Of a stretch of 64,000 nucleotides of DNA, positions 1 to 9,632 are shown in pieces; position 1 is the first letter of the stretch, and the number at the start of each line of letters is the position of its first letter. Source of the DNA: Xanthomonas cannabis pv. cannabis (lineage in GTDB: Bacteria > Pseudomonadota > Gammaproteobacteria > Xanthomonadales > Xanthomonadaceae). Location of the stretch: positions 1-64,000 of the forward strand of contig NZ_JSZE01000016.1 in NCBI RefSeq assembly GCF_000802365.1, read 5' to 3'. Under the pieces are notes generated by a model. It was not told the DNA's origin, did no database searches, and was given only the letters and a program-made list of their open reading frames with translations. The position numbers were made by a program, and so were the translations under genes.

Positions 1-151
1 CTCGCGCGCGCAGCCGGCCGGCATCCTGACCGTGGCCGAGTTCGTGGCCGATGCGCAATCGATGAGCAGCTTCTTCAGTGCCGGCGTGGACTACGTGCAG
101 GGCGACTTCGTGGCACCGACCGGGCCGCTGATGAACTACGAGTTCGGCTGA
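1..151 (+). CDS. C-terminal end of an EAL-domain protein (partial)
   Basis: Only the last 49 residues lie in the window; the reading frame begins at base 2 and ends with TGA at 149-151. The tail reads GILTVAEFVADAQSM, then GVDYVQGDFVAP and NYEFG. This is the usual ending of an EAL domain, in which the last strand and helix carry the G-x-D-Y-x-Q-G segment. EAL domains hydrolyse cyclic di-GMP or bind it when degenerate. The catalytic EAL residues lie upstream of the window, so activity and partner domains (GGDEF, PAS or receiver) cannot be judged. A strong terminator follows at 184-206. Confidence 0.8.
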   Translation, partial: SRAQPAGILTVAEFVADAQSMSSFFSAGVDYVQGDFVAPTGPLMNYEFG

Positions 152-183
152 GCCAACCGCAAGCCGGCAACGCAGCACAACGA

Positions 184-206
184 GGCCCGCAGTGCGCGGG
201 CCTTTT
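184..206 (+). terminator. Rho-independent terminator after the EAL gene
   Basis: A 7-bp perfect stem (GGCCCGC 184-190, GCGGGCC 196-202) closes a 5-nt loop and is followed directly by TTTT. It lies 33 bases after the EAL-protein stop codon. Confidence 0.85.
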
Positions 207-367
207 GTTGTCTTTGGCAATGATCTCCAGTTGGTCGCTGGCCAGGCCATGCAGCGGACCGGTTCGGTGGGCATGGAGATTGGCGCTACCGCTCCAGCTA
301 TCGGAGCCAGTCCCGGCTTCAGCGCCTTCCACAGAGTTCAGCGCCCGCAGCGATCCTGGTACCGCTC

Positions 368-1246
368 TTACACCGCCGTGCCATTGGCCGCCCGCAGTGC
401 GGCGATACGCTCGGTCAGCGGCGGGTGGCTCAGGAACAGGCGACGCAACCCATCGCCCACGCCTCCGGAAATCCCGAAGGCCTGCACCTGCGAGGGCAAG
501 GTGTTCTGGCCATGATTGAGCGACAGGCGCTCCAATGCAGCAATCATCTTGCTGCGCCCGGCCAGATGCGCACCACCGGCGTCGGCGCGGAATTCGCGGC
601 GCCGCGAGAACCACATCGCGATCATGGTCGCGAACAGGCCGAAAACCATCTCCAGCGCGAACACGATGATGTAGTACGCAAAGCCTCGACCACTCTCGCG
701 GTTGCCCGACATCGCGCTGTCGATGATGCCGCCGACGACGCGTGCCAGCACGATCACGAAGGTGTTCAGCACGCCCTGCAGTAGCGCCATGGTCACCATG
801 TCGCCGTTGGCGACGTGCGCGATCTCATGGCCCAGCACCGCTTCGGCCTCGTCCTGGCTCATGTTCTGCAGCAGGCCCGTGGACACCGCCACCAGGGCAT
901 TGTTGCGGTTGGCGCCGGTGGCGAAGGCATTGATTTCCGGTCCGTCGTAGACCGCCACTTCCGGCATGCCGATGCCGGCGGCCTGCGCCTGACGCCGCAC
1001 CGTCTCCAGCAACCAGCGCTCGGTCGGCGTGCGCGCTTCGGTGATCACCTGCGCACCGGTGCTGCGCTTGGCCATGAACTTGGACAGCAGCAACGAAATG
1101 AACGAGCCACCGAAACCGAAGACGGCAGCCATCACCAACAATCCACTCATTTGCGCGGGATTGACGCCCAGCACCGACATGACGATGCCGGCGAGCATCA
1201 GCACCGCAAAGTTGGTCAGCAGGAACAGGAAAATGCGGTTGAACAT
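368..1246 (-). CDS. htpX: Protease HtpX, membrane zinc metalloprotease
   Basis: 292 residues, the normal length for HtpX. Two N-terminal membrane segments (about residues 5-25 and 35-55) come before the M48 peptidase domain. The zinc motif HEIAH is at residues 140-144, and the third zinc ligand is probably the Glu in [10 protein letters not shown] further on. Two further hydrophobic stretches lie between them. HtpX degrades misfolded inner-membrane proteins together with FtsH, with its active site on the cytoplasmic side. The family is often under heat-shock or Cpx control, but I could not make out a convincing sigma-32 promoter in the 97 bp shared with the divergent gluQ gene. The start ATG gives the expected [10 protein letters not shown]-terminus. 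Confidence 0.97.
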   Translation of the reverse strand: MFNRIFLFLLTNFAVLMLAGIVMSVLGVNPAQMSGLLVMAAVFGFGGSFISLLLSKFMAKRSTGAQVITEARTPTERWLLETVRRQAQAAGIGMPEVAVYDGPEINAFATGANRNNALVAVSTGLLQNMSQDEAEAVLGHEIAHVANGDMVTMALLQGVLNTFVIVLARVVGGIIDSAMSGNRESGRGFAYYIIVFALEMVFGLFATMIAMWFSRRREFRADAGGAHLAGRSKMIAALERLSLNHGQNTLPSQVQAFGISGGVGDGLRRLFLSHPPLTERIAALRAANGTAV

Positions 1247-1343
1247 GGCGCGGTGGCTCCACTCATGCGGGGTGAACTGCTGCGGATCTGCGGACGCTGC
1301 GGCTTGAAATCAAGCAAGCTCCTGACCGACGATTCAGCCTCCC

Positions 1344-2243
1344 ATGCGCCTACTTCCCTATCGCGGCCGTTTTGCGCCCTCCCCGACCGGCCCGCTGCAT
1401 TTCGGCTCCCTGCTGGCGGCCTTCGGCAGCTGGCTGCTTGCCCGCCATGCCGGCGGCCAGTGGTGCGTGCGCATCGAGGACATCGACCCGCCGCGCGCCG
1501 AGCCGGGCGCGTCCGAGCGGCAATTGCGCACGTTGAGCGCCTTCGGCCTGGTGTCGGACCTGCCGGTGATCCGGCAGTCCGCGCGCGAGGCACACTACAC
1601 CGCTGCACTGAGCGCGCTGATGCAGGCCGGGCTGGCCTTCGAGTGCAGCTGCAGCCGCGCCGATCTGGCCGCCATGGGCGGTCTCCACCATGCGTGCGTC
1701 GCCCCGCTGGGCGCGCGCCGCGCGGTGCGTCTGCGGGTGCCGGCGCAGCCGCCGGTCGGCTTCGACGACGGACTGCAGGGCCGCGTGCTGCAGGACGTCT
1801 ATGCCGAAGTCGGCGATGTGGTGCTGCGCCGCGCCGATGGCTATTGGGCCTACCAGTTGGCCGTGGTGGTGGACGACGCCGCGCAGGCCGTGACCGATGT
1901 CGTACGCGGCGCCGACCTGCTCGATTCCACGCCACGCCAGATCCTGCTGCAGCGCGCCCTGGGCCTGCCGCAACCGCGCTACCTGCATCTGCCGCTGATC
2001 CTGGACGCCGACGGCCGCAAGCTGTCCAAATCGCACGCCGCGCCCGCACTGGACGACACCGACCCGCTGCCGGCGCTGCATGCGGCCTGGCGCGCGCTGG
2101 GCCAGCTGCCGGCCGCGCTGCCGCAGCACGGCAGCGTGGACACGATGCTGCGACATGCCGTGCAGCATTTTTCGCCGGAGCGACTGCCGCAGAGCGCAAC
2201 CCTGGGCACTGATGGGCGCGCATCGCAGCCCGCGCGTGACTAG
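1344..2243 (+). CDS. gluQ: Glutamyl-Q tRNA(Asp) synthetase
   Basis: 299 residues. This is a truncated glutamyl-tRNA synthetase homologue that attaches glutamate to queuosine at position 34 of tRNA-Asp. The class I signatures are visible: FAPSPTGPLHFGSL near residue 10 (HIGH equivalent) and KLSKS late in the protein (KMSKS equivalent). A zinc-type cluster with CSCS and a later HHAC is present around residues 100-120. The anticodon-binding domain of full GluRS is absent, as expected from the length. It belongs to the same modification pathway as QueG at 11.6 kb, which makes the queuosine this enzyme charges. Start is the first ATG, divergent from htpX. Confidence 0.95.
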   Translation: MRLLPYRGRFAPSPTGPLHFGSLLAAFGSWLLARHAGGQWCVRIEDIDPPRAEPGASERQLRTLSAFGLVSDLPVIRQSAREAHYTAALSALMQAGLAFECSCSRADLAAMGGLHHACVAPLGARRAVRLRVPAQPPVGFDDGLQGRVLQDVYAEVGDVVLRRADGYWAYQLAVVVDDAAQAVTDVVRGADLLDSTPRQILLQRALGLPQPRYLHLPLILDADGRKLSKSHAAPALDDTDPLPALHAAWRALGQLPAALPQHGSVDTMLRHAVQHFSPERLPQSATLGTDGRASQPARD

Positions 2244-2316
2244 AATTGCGACCCAGCACCGGCACCGGGCACCTGCGCCCCGATCGCCTCGGCCTCACCT
2301 GCTCATTGGAGTCGTC

Positions 2317-3057
2317 ATGACATCTCGCGTCGCATTGGTCACCGGCGGCACCGGCGGTATCGGTACCGCCATCTGCAAGCGCCTGGCCGACCAGGGTCAC
2401 CGGGTCGCCAGCAACTTCCGTAACGAGGACAAGGCGCGCGACTGGCAGCAACGCATGCAGGCGCAGGGCTACGCGGTGGCCTTGTTCCGCGGCGACGTCG
2501 CCTCGTCCGAACATGCACGCGCGCTGGTCGAAGACGTCGAAGCGTCACTGGGGCCCATCGAGGTGCTGGTCAACAACGCCGGCATCACCCGCGATACCAC
2601 CTTCCACCGCATGACCGCCGAACAGTGGCATGACGTCATCAACACCAACCTCAATTCGGTGTTCAACGTCACCCGCCCGGTGATCGAAGGCATGCGCAAG
2701 CGGGGCTGGGGCCGGGTGATCCAGATCAGCTCCATCAATGGTCTCAAGGGCCAGTACGGCCAGGCCAACTACGCCGCGGCCAAGGCCGGCATGCATGGCT
2801 TCACCATTTCGCTGGCGCGCGAGAACGCCGCCTTTGGGGTGACCGTCAACACGGTCTCGCCCGGCTATGTGGCCACCGACATGGTGATGGCGGTTCCGGA
2901 GGAAGTGCGCGCCAAGATCGTGGCCGATATCCCCACCGGCCGGCTGGGGCGCCCGGAAGAGATTGCCTATGCAGTAGCGTTCCTGGTCGCCGAAGAGGCT
3001 GCCTGGATCACCGGGTCCAATCTGGACATCAACGGTGGCCACCACATGGGCTGGTAA
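2317..3057 (+). CDS. phaB: Acetoacetyl-CoA reductase PhaB (SDR family)
   Basis: 246 residues. NADPH-dependent reduction of acetoacetyl-CoA to 3-hydroxybutyryl-CoA for polyhydroxyalkanoate synthesis. The classical short-chain dehydrogenase pattern is clear: nucleotide motif TGGTGGIG at residues 8-15, NNAG, and the Ser-Tyr-Lys triad in SSINGLKGQYGQANYAAAK. The ending WITGSNLDINGGHHMGW is typical of PhaB rather than FabG. The frame is open further upstream, but the ATG at 2317 has a TTGGAG-like ribosome site and gives the standard N-terminus MTSRVALVTGGTG. FabG-like substrate use is the main alternative, but the neighbouring phaR supports PhaB. Confidence 0.93.
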   Translation: MTSRVALVTGGTGGIGTAICKRLADQGHRVASNFRNEDKARDWQQRMQAQGYAVALFRGDVASSEHARALVEDVEASLGPIEVLVNNAGITRDTTFHRMTAEQWHDVINTNLNSVFNVTRPVIEGMRKRGWGRVIQISSINGLKGQYGQANYAAAKAGMHGFTISLARENAAFGVTVNTVSPGYVATDMVMAVPEEVRAKIVADIPTGRLGRPEEIAYAVAFLVAEEAAWITGSNLDINGGHHMGW

Positions 3058-3079
3058 CGTTTGCTGCAACTTTGCGGTG

Positions 3080-3122
3080 CAGCATGGATTTACCTCAAAA
3101 ACCATGCTGCGCAACATTTTTA
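3080..3122 (+). terminator. Hairpin between phaB and phaR (terminator or PhaR operator)
   Basis: GCAGCATGG at 3080-3088 pairs perfectly with CCATGCTGC at 3103-3111 across a 14-nt loop, and TTTTT follows at 3118-3122. The position just after the phaB stop suits a terminator. The TGC/GCA-rich arms, with a further TTTGCTGCAA at 3061-3070, also resemble the TGC-rich targets described for PhaR repressors. The sequence alone does not decide between the two. Confidence 0.5.
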
Positions 3123-3216
3123 ATGTGTCCGCTTAAGCAAATAAGGCTGTTTGGCTGTTGCAACCGCTGCTGCGCTGCGCCATCCTGCGCGCACTATCAG
3201 TGTGAGTGAACGTTCC

Positions 3217-3792
3217 ATGGCCGGACTTCGCATCATCAAGAAGTACCCCAATCGCCGTCTCTACGACACGGAAATTTCCAGCTACATCACCATCGAAGAT
3301 GTGCGCCAGTTGATCATCGACGGCGAAGAGTTCGAAGTCCGCGATGCCAAGAGCGGCGAAGATTTGAGTCGTGCCGTCCTGCTGCAGATCATTGCCGACC
3401 AGGAACAGGACGGCGAGCCAATGCTTTCCACCCAGTTGCTGAGCCAGATCATCCGCTTCTACGGGGATTCGCTGCAGGGCTTCATGGGCAACTATCTGGA
3501 GCGCAGCATGCAGGTGTTCCTGGACCAGCAGCAGCAGTTCCGCCAGCAGATGGGCAACCTGCTCGGGCAGACCCCCTGGGCGATGATGAACCAGCTGACC
3601 GAGCGCAACCTGGAGTTGTGGCAGGAGTTCCAGCGCAACTTCGGCGCCGGTTTCGGCCGCCCGGGCGGCCCGGGCACCCCGCCGACCCCGCCCGGCGCCG
3701 GCAGCATGGGCAGCGGCCCGATGGGCACCGGCACGCACGGCACCTCCGGCAGCCATACCGGCACCACCGGCAAGGCCCGCAACCGCGGTTGA
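3217..3792 (+). CDS. phaR: Polyhydroxyalkanoate synthesis repressor PhaR
   Basis: 191 residues from the ATG at 3217. The N-terminal PHB-accumulation regulatory domain is unmistakable: IIKKYPNRRLYDTEISSYIT at about residues 5-24, followed by the VRQLI...GEEFEVRDAKSGEDLSR segment. A second helical domain (about 70-150) is rich in Gln and suits PHA-granule or PhaP contact. The C-terminus is a Gly/Pro/Thr-rich low-complexity tail. PhaR represses phasin and its own gene and is released when it binds PHA granules. An in-frame GTG at 3202 would add five residues (MSERS); neither start has a strong ribosome site. Transcribed with phaB but separated from it by the 3080-3122 hairpin. Confidence 0.94.
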   Translation: MAGLRIIKKYPNRRLYDTEISSYITIEDVRQLIIDGEEFEVRDAKSGEDLSRAVLLQIIADQEQDGEPMLSTQLLSQIIRFYGDSLQGFMGNYLERSMQVFLDQQQQFRQQMGNLLGQTPWAMMNQLTERNLELWQEFQRNFGAGFGRPGGPGTPPTPPGAGSMGSGPMGTGTHGTSGSHTGTTGKARNRG

Positions 3793-3976
3793 CGCGCACG
3801 GTGGCATCCGGGAGCAGCAGCGAATCCACCTGCTGCTCCATTCTCAGGCAGGCATGACCGCTCGTCCGACCTTGCTGCACCCTGGACGCATCGAGTGTTC
3901 CAGCACTGTGCGCCACTGACTGACGCTTCGTGTCGCACCCATCGGGCCCGCGCGCTTCTGCGCCGGACACGATCCG

Positions 3977-4939
3977 TCAGCGGCCCGGCGGTTCCGCACA
4001 GGCCGAACAGATCCGCTCCACGTGGTAGCCGCGCGCGCGCAGGCGCTCCACAACCCCGTCGTTACCGAGCAGGTGCAACGCACCGACCACCACCAGCGTG
4101 GTGCCGCTGCCCTTGCCCAGCTGCTTTTCCAGCCGCGGCACCCAGCGCGCATTGCGCTCGACATTGATGTCCTGATACAGCGCCGGGTACTGGCGGCGCA
4201 GGTCTTCGGCCATCTGCGTGGACAGCGTCTGCACATCCCCCCTGCGCCAGGCCGCGTGCAGCTGGCGCAGCTGATCGGTGGTCGCGGCTTCGTCTAGCGA
4301 CTCTTCCAGCAACTGATGCTGCTCGGTTGGCGACATCGCGTCGAGCAACGCGATCTGCTCTTCGGCGCGCTCCAGCCCTTCGGCCGGCTTGCCCCTGGCT
4401 TGCGCCTGCTGCATCAGGTAATGGTCCAGGCCGGCATTCGGGTCCATGCCCTGGCGGGCCATCTCGGCCATGCTGATCGAGAGCGCGACAAACCAGGGCT
4501 TGAGCGGCTGCAATGCGTCGACCGACATGCCGTGCGTGCGTGCGTAGCTGCCGAGCGCCTGCCAGGTCCTGGCATCCAGCACGTCCTGCAGGGTCCGTCC
4601 GTCGCTGCGGCGCGCCACCTGCAACATGCGGCTGGCCAGCTGCGGCGATTGCGCGTCCGATGGCGGCAACTCGAAGACCAGCCGGTCGGCCTTGGCAAAT
4701 GCCTGCATCACGTCCGGCGACAGCGGGTAATCGCTGGGCTTGAGCACATGGAAGGAGCCGAGCAGATAGAGCGTGCCGCCCTTGCCATCGACCTTCCATA
4801 GCAGCGGCACCGGCGGGTTGGCGGGCACCTCGTTGGCCGCATGTGCGCAGACCGGCGCCACCGCCCCGCTCCACAGTGCCAGGCCGAGCATCGCGCTGCG
4901 GCCCCAGGCAGCCAGCTGCACTTTCATTGCGTTGACCAT
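3977..4939 (-). CDS. TraB/GumN family exported protein
   Basis: 320 residues with a signal peptide (basic start, hydrophobic MLGLALWSGAVAPVCAHA, cleavage after about residue 34). The mature part has the TraB/PrgY/GumN family pattern: LLWKVDGKGGTLYLLGSFHV near its start, a RLVFELPP strand, and a late NARWVPRLEK and VVVGALHLLGNDGVVERL segment with the conserved GxxH motif. The fold is related to erythromycin esterase/TIKI-type metal-dependent proteases, but the function of the bacterial members is unknown. It is the last gene of a minus-strand run after mutL and the DUF1684 gene, 21 bp from the latter. It is a GumN relative, not the gum cluster itself. A GGGGGAAT-like ribosome site supports this ATG; a second ATG lies four codons in. 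Confidence 0.85.
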   Translation of the reverse strand: MVNAMKVQLAAWGRSAMLGLALWSGAVAPVCAHAANEVPANPPVPLLWKVDGKGGTLYLLGSFHVLKPSDYPLSPDVMQAFAKADRLVFELPPSDAQSPQLASRMLQVARRSDGRTLQDVLDARTWQALGSYARTHGMSVDALQPLKPWFVALSISMAEMARQGMDPNAGLDHYLMQQAQARGKPAEGLERAEEQIALLDAMSPTEQHQLLEESLDEAATTDQLRQLHAAWRRGDVQTLSTQMAEDLRRQYPALYQDINVERNARWVPRLEKQLGKGSGTTLVVVGALHLLGNDGVVERLRARGYHVERICSACAEPPGR

Positions 4940-4960
4940 TACCGATTCCCCCTCATCACG

Positions 4961-5896
4961 TCAGTGCGGCACCCTGTAGGCCTTTTCGCCGGCCGACACC
5001 GCCAGGTCGATCCGGTTTTCCGGTGGCGGCAAGGGACAGGTGGCGAACGGGGTAAACGCACACGGCGGGTTGTAGGCGCGATTGAAGTCGACCACTACGT
5101 GTCCGGAGGCGTCGGGCACGTCCAGGTCCAGAAAACGCCCGGCCGGATAGCTGCCGTGGCCGCTGGTGCGGTCGGCGAACACCACGAACATGGGTCGCCC
5201 CGGCTCGCCGATCGTTTCCAGACGATAGGTCTTGCCGTCGCGCTCGAACTCGATCGCCCCTGCATTGGGCTGTTCGCTGCTGATGCCGACGATGTCCACG
5301 ATGGGGATGGTCTTGCCGACATCGTTGGGTACGTAGCGCGCGGCGATGCGCCATGCCGGATCCACCGGCCAGTAGTCCAGCCCGGCGAAGTGGGTGCGCG
5401 AGGGCGCGTCGGCATGCTTGACGCGCAATGCATAGCGGTCGCCGCGATGGATCAGGCTGAGCACGCCCTTGCCCTCGTCGAACTGGATCAGCGTCGGCCG
5501 CGCATCGCGATCGGACTGGAAGCGGATCCTGCCGGTCAGCGGCTTGCCGTCCACGCTGAGGGCCGCGCCGCGCTCGGGCACGAACCACACCACACCGCCC
5601 TCGCTAGACACCATGCCCATCTTCGGCGGGCCGACCGCGAGTTTGATCCCACTGTCTGCGCTGCTGCCGATGTAGTGCGCCTTCAGCGAGAGCCAGTGCA
5701 GGCCGACCAGGCTGGTCCAGCCATCGGGTGCGCGCAGTTCTTTCAGCCGCGCTTCGCGCCAGGCGGCGGTATCGGCCAGAAACGTCTTGTCCAGCGCCAC
5801 CGGCGCCTGCGGCGGTGCGCTGTCGCGCCCACAGCCGGCTAGCGTTGCGACCACCAGCATGCCGAGCAGCCAGCCCCTCCCCCCGTGCACTGCCAT
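4961..5896 (-). CDS. DUF1684 lipoprotein
   Basis: 311 residues from the ATG at 5896. The N-terminus [22 protein letters not shown] is a lipoprotein signal with lipobox LAGC. The remainder matches the DUF1684 family: AWREARLKELRAPDGWTSLVGLHWL near the start and a conserved end FNRAYNPPCAFTPFATCPLPP followed by NRIDLAVSAGEKAY. The function of the family is not known. The start codon overlaps the mutL stop (TGATG), which fixes the start and suggests translational coupling to mutL. The open frame extends further upstream, inside mutL, but those codons are not needed. Confidence 0.87.
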   Translation of the reverse strand: MAVHGGRGWLLGMLVVATLAGCGRDSAPPQAPVALDKTFLADTAAWREARLKELRAPDGWTSLVGLHWLSLKAHYIGSSADSGIKLAVGPPKMGMVSSEGGVVWFVPERGAALSVDGKPLTGRIRFQSDRDARPTLIQFDEGKGVLSLIHRGDRYALRVKHADAPSRTHFAGLDYWPVDPAWRIAARYVPNDVGKTIPIVDIVGISSEQPNAGAIEFERDGKTYRLETIGEPGRPMFVVFADRTSGHGSYPAGRFLDLDVPDASGHVVVDFNRAYNPPCAFTPFATCPLPPPENRIDLAVSAGEKAYRVPH

Positions 5897-7761
5897 CAAC
5901 GTCCCCTGAGAAACCAACGATCGATATCGCTCAGCGTAAACCGAGCCCAGGTGGGTCGGCCATGGTTGCATTGACCCGAGCGCTCGGTGGCTTCCATATC
6001 GCGCAGCAACGCGTTCATTTCTGGCACGGTGAGGCGACGGTTGGCGCGCACGGCGCCGTGGCAGGCCATGGTGGAGAGAAGTTCGTCGCGCGCACTGGCG
6101 ATACGCCGGCTTTGCCCATGTTCGCGCAGATCGCCGAGCACATCGCGCAGCAGCGCCTCCGGCTCGGCGTTGGCGAGCAACGCGGGAATGCTGCGTACGT
6201 GCAGCGATTGCGGGCCGGCACGGGTGATCTCAAAGCCCAGGCTGGCCAGGGTATCGGCTTCGCGCTCGGCGGTATCGGCCTCGCGCTCGCCCACCGCCAG
6301 CGTGATGGGCACCAGCAGCGGCTGCGCATGCAGGCCGATGCTGTCGTGCGCGTTCTTGAGCCGTTCGTAGCCGATGCGCTCGTGCGCGGCGTGCATATCC
6401 ACCACGATCAGGCCTTCGGCGTTTTCGGACAGGATGTAGATGCCGTGCAACTGCGCCACGGCGTAGCCAAGCGGCGGCACCCCGCTGTCTTCGGCGGTGA
6501 CCGGCAGGCCGGTGCCGGAGAGCTGTGGCAGCTGCGCACTGCCGGGCGGCGGCGCATACAGCGCACTGTAGGCCGCGCGCGCCTCGTCCACGCGCAAGCC
6601 CAACGGCGTCTGCGAGGGCGTCCAGTTGGCATAGCGTCCGGAGCCGCCGCCACCGCCGCCACCGCTGGCGGTGCTGCCGTAGCTCGCGCCGCCACTGAAA
6701 CCCGCTCCCATCGCACCCACGGCGTCCGCCGCAGGAGCGTCGCTGCCGATGCTGTTGGGCGTGGTACCGGCACGCGTCTGCGCCAACGCATCCTGCAAGG
6801 TGCGGTAGACGAAGTCGTGGATCAGCCGCGCTTCGCGGAAGCGCACCTCGTGCTTGGCCGGATGCACGTTGACGTCCACCCGCGCCGGGTCCAGTTCCAG
6901 GAACAGCACGTAGGCGGGCTGGCGGCCATGGAACAGCACATCGCCATAGGCCATCTTGACCGCGTGCGCCACGCTGCGATCGCGTACCGAGCGGCCATTG
7001 ACGTAGAGATATTGCTGGTCGGTGCTGGCACGCGAGTAATGCGGTTGCGCCACCCAGCCGTGCAGGCGCAGGCCGGCGCCGCTGTGATCCACGCGCAGCG
7101 CCTGGCGCGCAAAATCCTCGCCCAGCGTTTCGCCAAGGCGTGCGTCCGAATACAGGTCACCCGGCTTGTAGCGACGCGACGGCTTGCCATTGTGCGACAC
7201 GCGCAATTCCACATCCGGGCGCGCCAGCGCCAACGAGCGCAGCCATTCTTCGATGTGCCCGAGCTCGGTACGTTCGGCACGCAGGAACTTGCGGCGGGCC
7301 GGCACGTTGAAGAACAGCTCGCGCACCTCGACCGTGGTGCCGGGCGCGTGTGCGTGCGGGGTCACCTCACCCAGCCGGCCGCCGTCGATCTGCAGCGCCG
7401 AGCCGTGCTCGGCATCGGCGCGACGCGAGATCAGGGTGAAGCGGCTGACCGAGGCGATCGAGGGCAAGGCCTCGCCGCGAAAACCGAGCGTGGCCACGGT
7501 TTCCAGATCGTCGAGCGAGGCGATCTTGCTGGTGGCATGCCGCGAGACTGCCAGCGGCAGCTCGTCGGGCGTGATGCCGCCACCGTTGTCGCGGATGCGA
7601 ATCAGGCGCACGCCGCCTTCTTCCAGCTCGATGTCCACCCGGGTGGCGCCGGCGTCGAGCGCGTTCTCGACCAGTTCCTTGACCACGGAGGCGGGTCGCT
7701 CGACGACCTCGCCGGCAGCGATCTGGTTGATCAGGATCTCAGGCAGCTGGCGGATCGCCAT
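5896..7761 (-). CDS. mutL: DNA mismatch repair protein MutL, endonuclease type
   Basis: 621 residues. The GHKL ATPase domain (1-330) shows [20 protein letters not shown], the NALDAGAT motif with Asn33, the DNGGGI loop and [10 protein letters not shown] flexible linker (about 330-420) includes a run of seven glycines (367-373). The C-terminal dimerisation domain carries [12 protein letters not shown] (455-466), which fits the metal-binding endonuclease motif DQHA-x2-E-x4-E with Met for Gln. ACHGAVRA and CNHGRPTW follow, also typical of nicking MutL proteins. Such MutLs cut the new strand themselves in bacteria lacking MutH. Start [10 protein letters not shown] is the family start; the frame extends upstream without support. 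It lies in the conserved nnr-tsaE-amiC-mutL block. Confidence 0.97.
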   Translation of the reverse strand: MAIRQLPEILINQIAAGEVVERPASVVKELVENALDAGATRVDIELEEGGVRLIRIRDNGGGITPDELPLAVSRHATSKIASLDDLETVATLGFRGEALPSIASVSRFTLISRRADAEHGSALQIDGGRLGEVTPHAHAPGTTVEVRELFFNVPARRKFLRAERTELGHIEEWLRSLALARPDVELRVSHNGKPSRRYKPGDLYSDARLGETLGEDFARQALRVDHSGAGLRLHGWVAQPHYSRASTDQQYLYVNGRSVRDRSVAHAVKMAYGDVLFHGRQPAYVLFLELDPARVDVNVHPAKHEVRFREARLIHDFVYRTLQDALAQTRAGTTPNSIGSDAPAADAVGAMGAGFSGGASYGSTASGGGGGGGSGRYANWTPSQTPLGLRVDEARAAYSALYAPPPGSAQLPQLSGTGLPVTAEDSGVPPLGYAVAQLHGIYILSENAEGLIVVDMHAAHERIGYERLKNAHDSIGLHAQPLLVPITLAVGEREADTAEREADTLASLGFEITRAGPQSLHVRSIPALLANAEPEALLRDVLGDLREHGQSRRIASARDELLSTMACHGAVRANRRLTVPEMNALLRDMEATERSGQCNHGRPTWARFTLSDIDRWFLRGR

Positions 7762-7900
7762 CAGCGCGCACTCCGGCGCAGGACGCGCGGCATGCAGTAC
7801 AGCGGGGGTGACACGGACAAGACAGACCTCGGCACGGCGACCAGCCGGCGCACAGGCACCGACATCTCGGGGATTCAGGGCCGAATGATAGCCGAGCGGG

Positions 7901-9562
7901 TCAGCGGCTGCCGCCGGCCACGGTGCCGACGGCATCGGCTTCGGCCTGCGCGCGCGCGGCGAACAAGGTGCCCGGCGGCGGCTGGCGCGTAAAGAATGTA
8001 TCGATACCGTCCAGCACCGCAGCGGCGATCTTGCGCTGGTAGGCCGGATCGATCAGGCGACGCTCTTCGTCCGGATTGGAGATGAACGCGGTTTCCACCA
8101 GCATGGCCGGCATATCCGAGGTGCGCAGCACCGCGAAATTGGCCCGCTCCAGCTGCGGCTTGTGGTTGTTGCCGATGCGCTTGAGCCCACCGAGCACGTG
8201 GCCGGCGGCGTCTTCGGAGGCTTTCATGTGCCCGCTCTGGGCCAGGTCCAGCAATACGTTGGCCAGCGTGCTTTCGGTCTGCTGCAGACGCACGCCACCG
8301 ACCAGGTCGGCGGCATTTTCCTTGTCGGCCAGCCAGCGCGCGCGCTGCGAGGAGGCGCCCTTGGTGGACAACACGTACACCGACGATCCGGTGGCGCTGC
8401 GGTTTTCGGCCGCATCGGCGTGGATCGAAATGAAGATGTCCGCCTTGGCGGCGCGTGCCTTCTGCGCGCGCATCGGCAGCGGGATGAACACGTCGGTGTC
8501 GCGGGTCAGGTACGCCTTCATGCCGGGCGTGGCGTTGATCTGGCGGGCCAGCTCGCGGCCGACCGCCAGGGTCACGTCTTTCTCGCGCTTGCCGGTGGGG
8601 CCCATGGCGCCGGGATCCTGGCCACCGTGGCCGGGGTCGATGGCGACGATCAACGGCCGCATGCCGGGCGCCATCTTGACCCGCGATGCCTCACTGGGCA
8701 GCACCGGACGCGGCGGCAGGTCGTCGTCGGTAGCCGCGCCCGGCATTGCCGCGGCTGGACCTGCGCCCGCAGCGGCCATCGGCGCGCCGCCACCATTGAG
8801 GATGGCGGCCGCGGAGGCACCGGCCGTTGTGGGCGCACCTGGCACCGGCGTGCCCGGGCCCGCAACGATGCGATTGGGTTGGGTGCTGCCGGCCGTCGTC
8901 GGCGCGGCCGCAGCAGCGGTTCCGGGACGCGGCGTCGGCACCCCGGTGGCGACTGTCGTCGGCACTGCTGCCTGCGTGACGGTCGGCATCGCCGAAGCAG
9001 GCACCACGACCGGGGCCGGCGGCGGAGGTGGTGTCGCAGATGCACGTTGCGCGGATGCGGCCAGCGCTGCGGTGGCACGCGCCGCTTCGGCCTGTGCATC
9101 GACGGCGCGTGGCGGCGGTGCCGCGGCAGGTACTGGTGCGCTGGCAACGGCGGAGGGAGGTGCTGGATCGCCGGGCCATTCGATCACCAGGGTCGAGGCA
9201 CTGCCGAGCGTCTGCATTTGCGGTTTCAGCGCAGTGACCGCGCTGGACAGCTCGAACACCACGCGGAACGTGCCCGGCACCGGTTGCCCGGTGCGCACGG
9301 AGGTCACCAGGCCGGCGGCCGGGGGCAGCTTGAGCCCACGCGCCGCGGCGGAATCCGGGAAGTCCACCACCAACCGATTGGGGTTGGCCAGCGACAAGGT
9401 CTTGAAGCCGCCGCTGCCGGCCAACTGGATCTCTGCACGGGTGCCGGTGGCGCCGGTGCTGACGCCGACGCCCTTGATTTCGCCGGCCCACGCAGCAAAA
9501 ACCGCCAGGCTGAGGCTGGCGGTCAGGGCGGCACGACTGAACTGGCGGATCCCCGGTGTCAT
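7901..9562 (-). CDS. amiC: N-acetylmuramoyl-L-alanine amidase AmiC/AmiB type
   Basis: 553 residues from the ATG at 9562 (a GTG six codons upstream is possible). A signal peptide ([18 protein letters not shown]) is followed by an AMIN peptidoglycan-targeting domain (about 25-140), then an unusually long Ala/Pro/Thr-rich linker of about 150 residues. The catalytic Amidase_3 domain begins at [16 protein letters not shown] and includes [18 protein letters not shown] and [10 protein letters not shown], which hold the zinc His and Glu residues. The regulatory helix of the AmiB/C type (about [10 protein letters not shown] to [10 protein letters not shown]) is present, suggesting activation by EnvC or NlpD. 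It splits septal peptidoglycan in the periplasm. Located between tsaE and mutL as in many gammaproteobacteria. Confidence 0.94.
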   Translation of the reverse strand: MTPGIRQFSRAALTASLSLAVFAAWAGEIKGVGVSTGATGTRAEIQLAGSGGFKTLSLANPNRLVVDFPDSAAARGLKLPPAAGLVTSVRTGQPVPGTFRVVFELSSAVTALKPQMQTLGSASTLVIEWPGDPAPPSAVASAPVPAAAPPPRAVDAQAEAARATAALAASAQRASATPPPPPAPVVVPASAMPTVTQAAVPTTVATGVPTPRPGTAAAAAPTTAGSTQPNRIVAGPGTPVPGAPTTAGASAAAILNGGGAPMAAAGAGPAAAMPGAATDDDLPPRPVLPSEASRVKMAPGMRPLIVAIDPGHGGQDPGAMGPTGKREKDVTLAVGRELARQINATPGMKAYLTRDTDVFIPLPMRAQKARAAKADIFISIHADAAENRSATGSSVYVLSTKGASSQRARWLADKENAADLVGGVRLQQTESTLANVLLDLAQSGHMKASEDAAGHVLGGLKRIGNNHKPQLERANFAVLRTSDMPAMLVETAFISNPDEERRLIDPAYQRKIAAAVLDGIDTFFTRQPPPGTLFAARAQAEADAVGTVAGGSR

Positions 9563-9632
9563 GGCGCTGGATTCAATCACCCAAACGGGTGAATTGCAAG
9601 GTGATTTCCCTTAATAATCCGTAACCTGGCGT

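Noticed and set aside
192-519. Two short plus-strand frames after the EAL gene
   Set aside because: They span the terminator and the htpX 3' end in antisense with no family signal.
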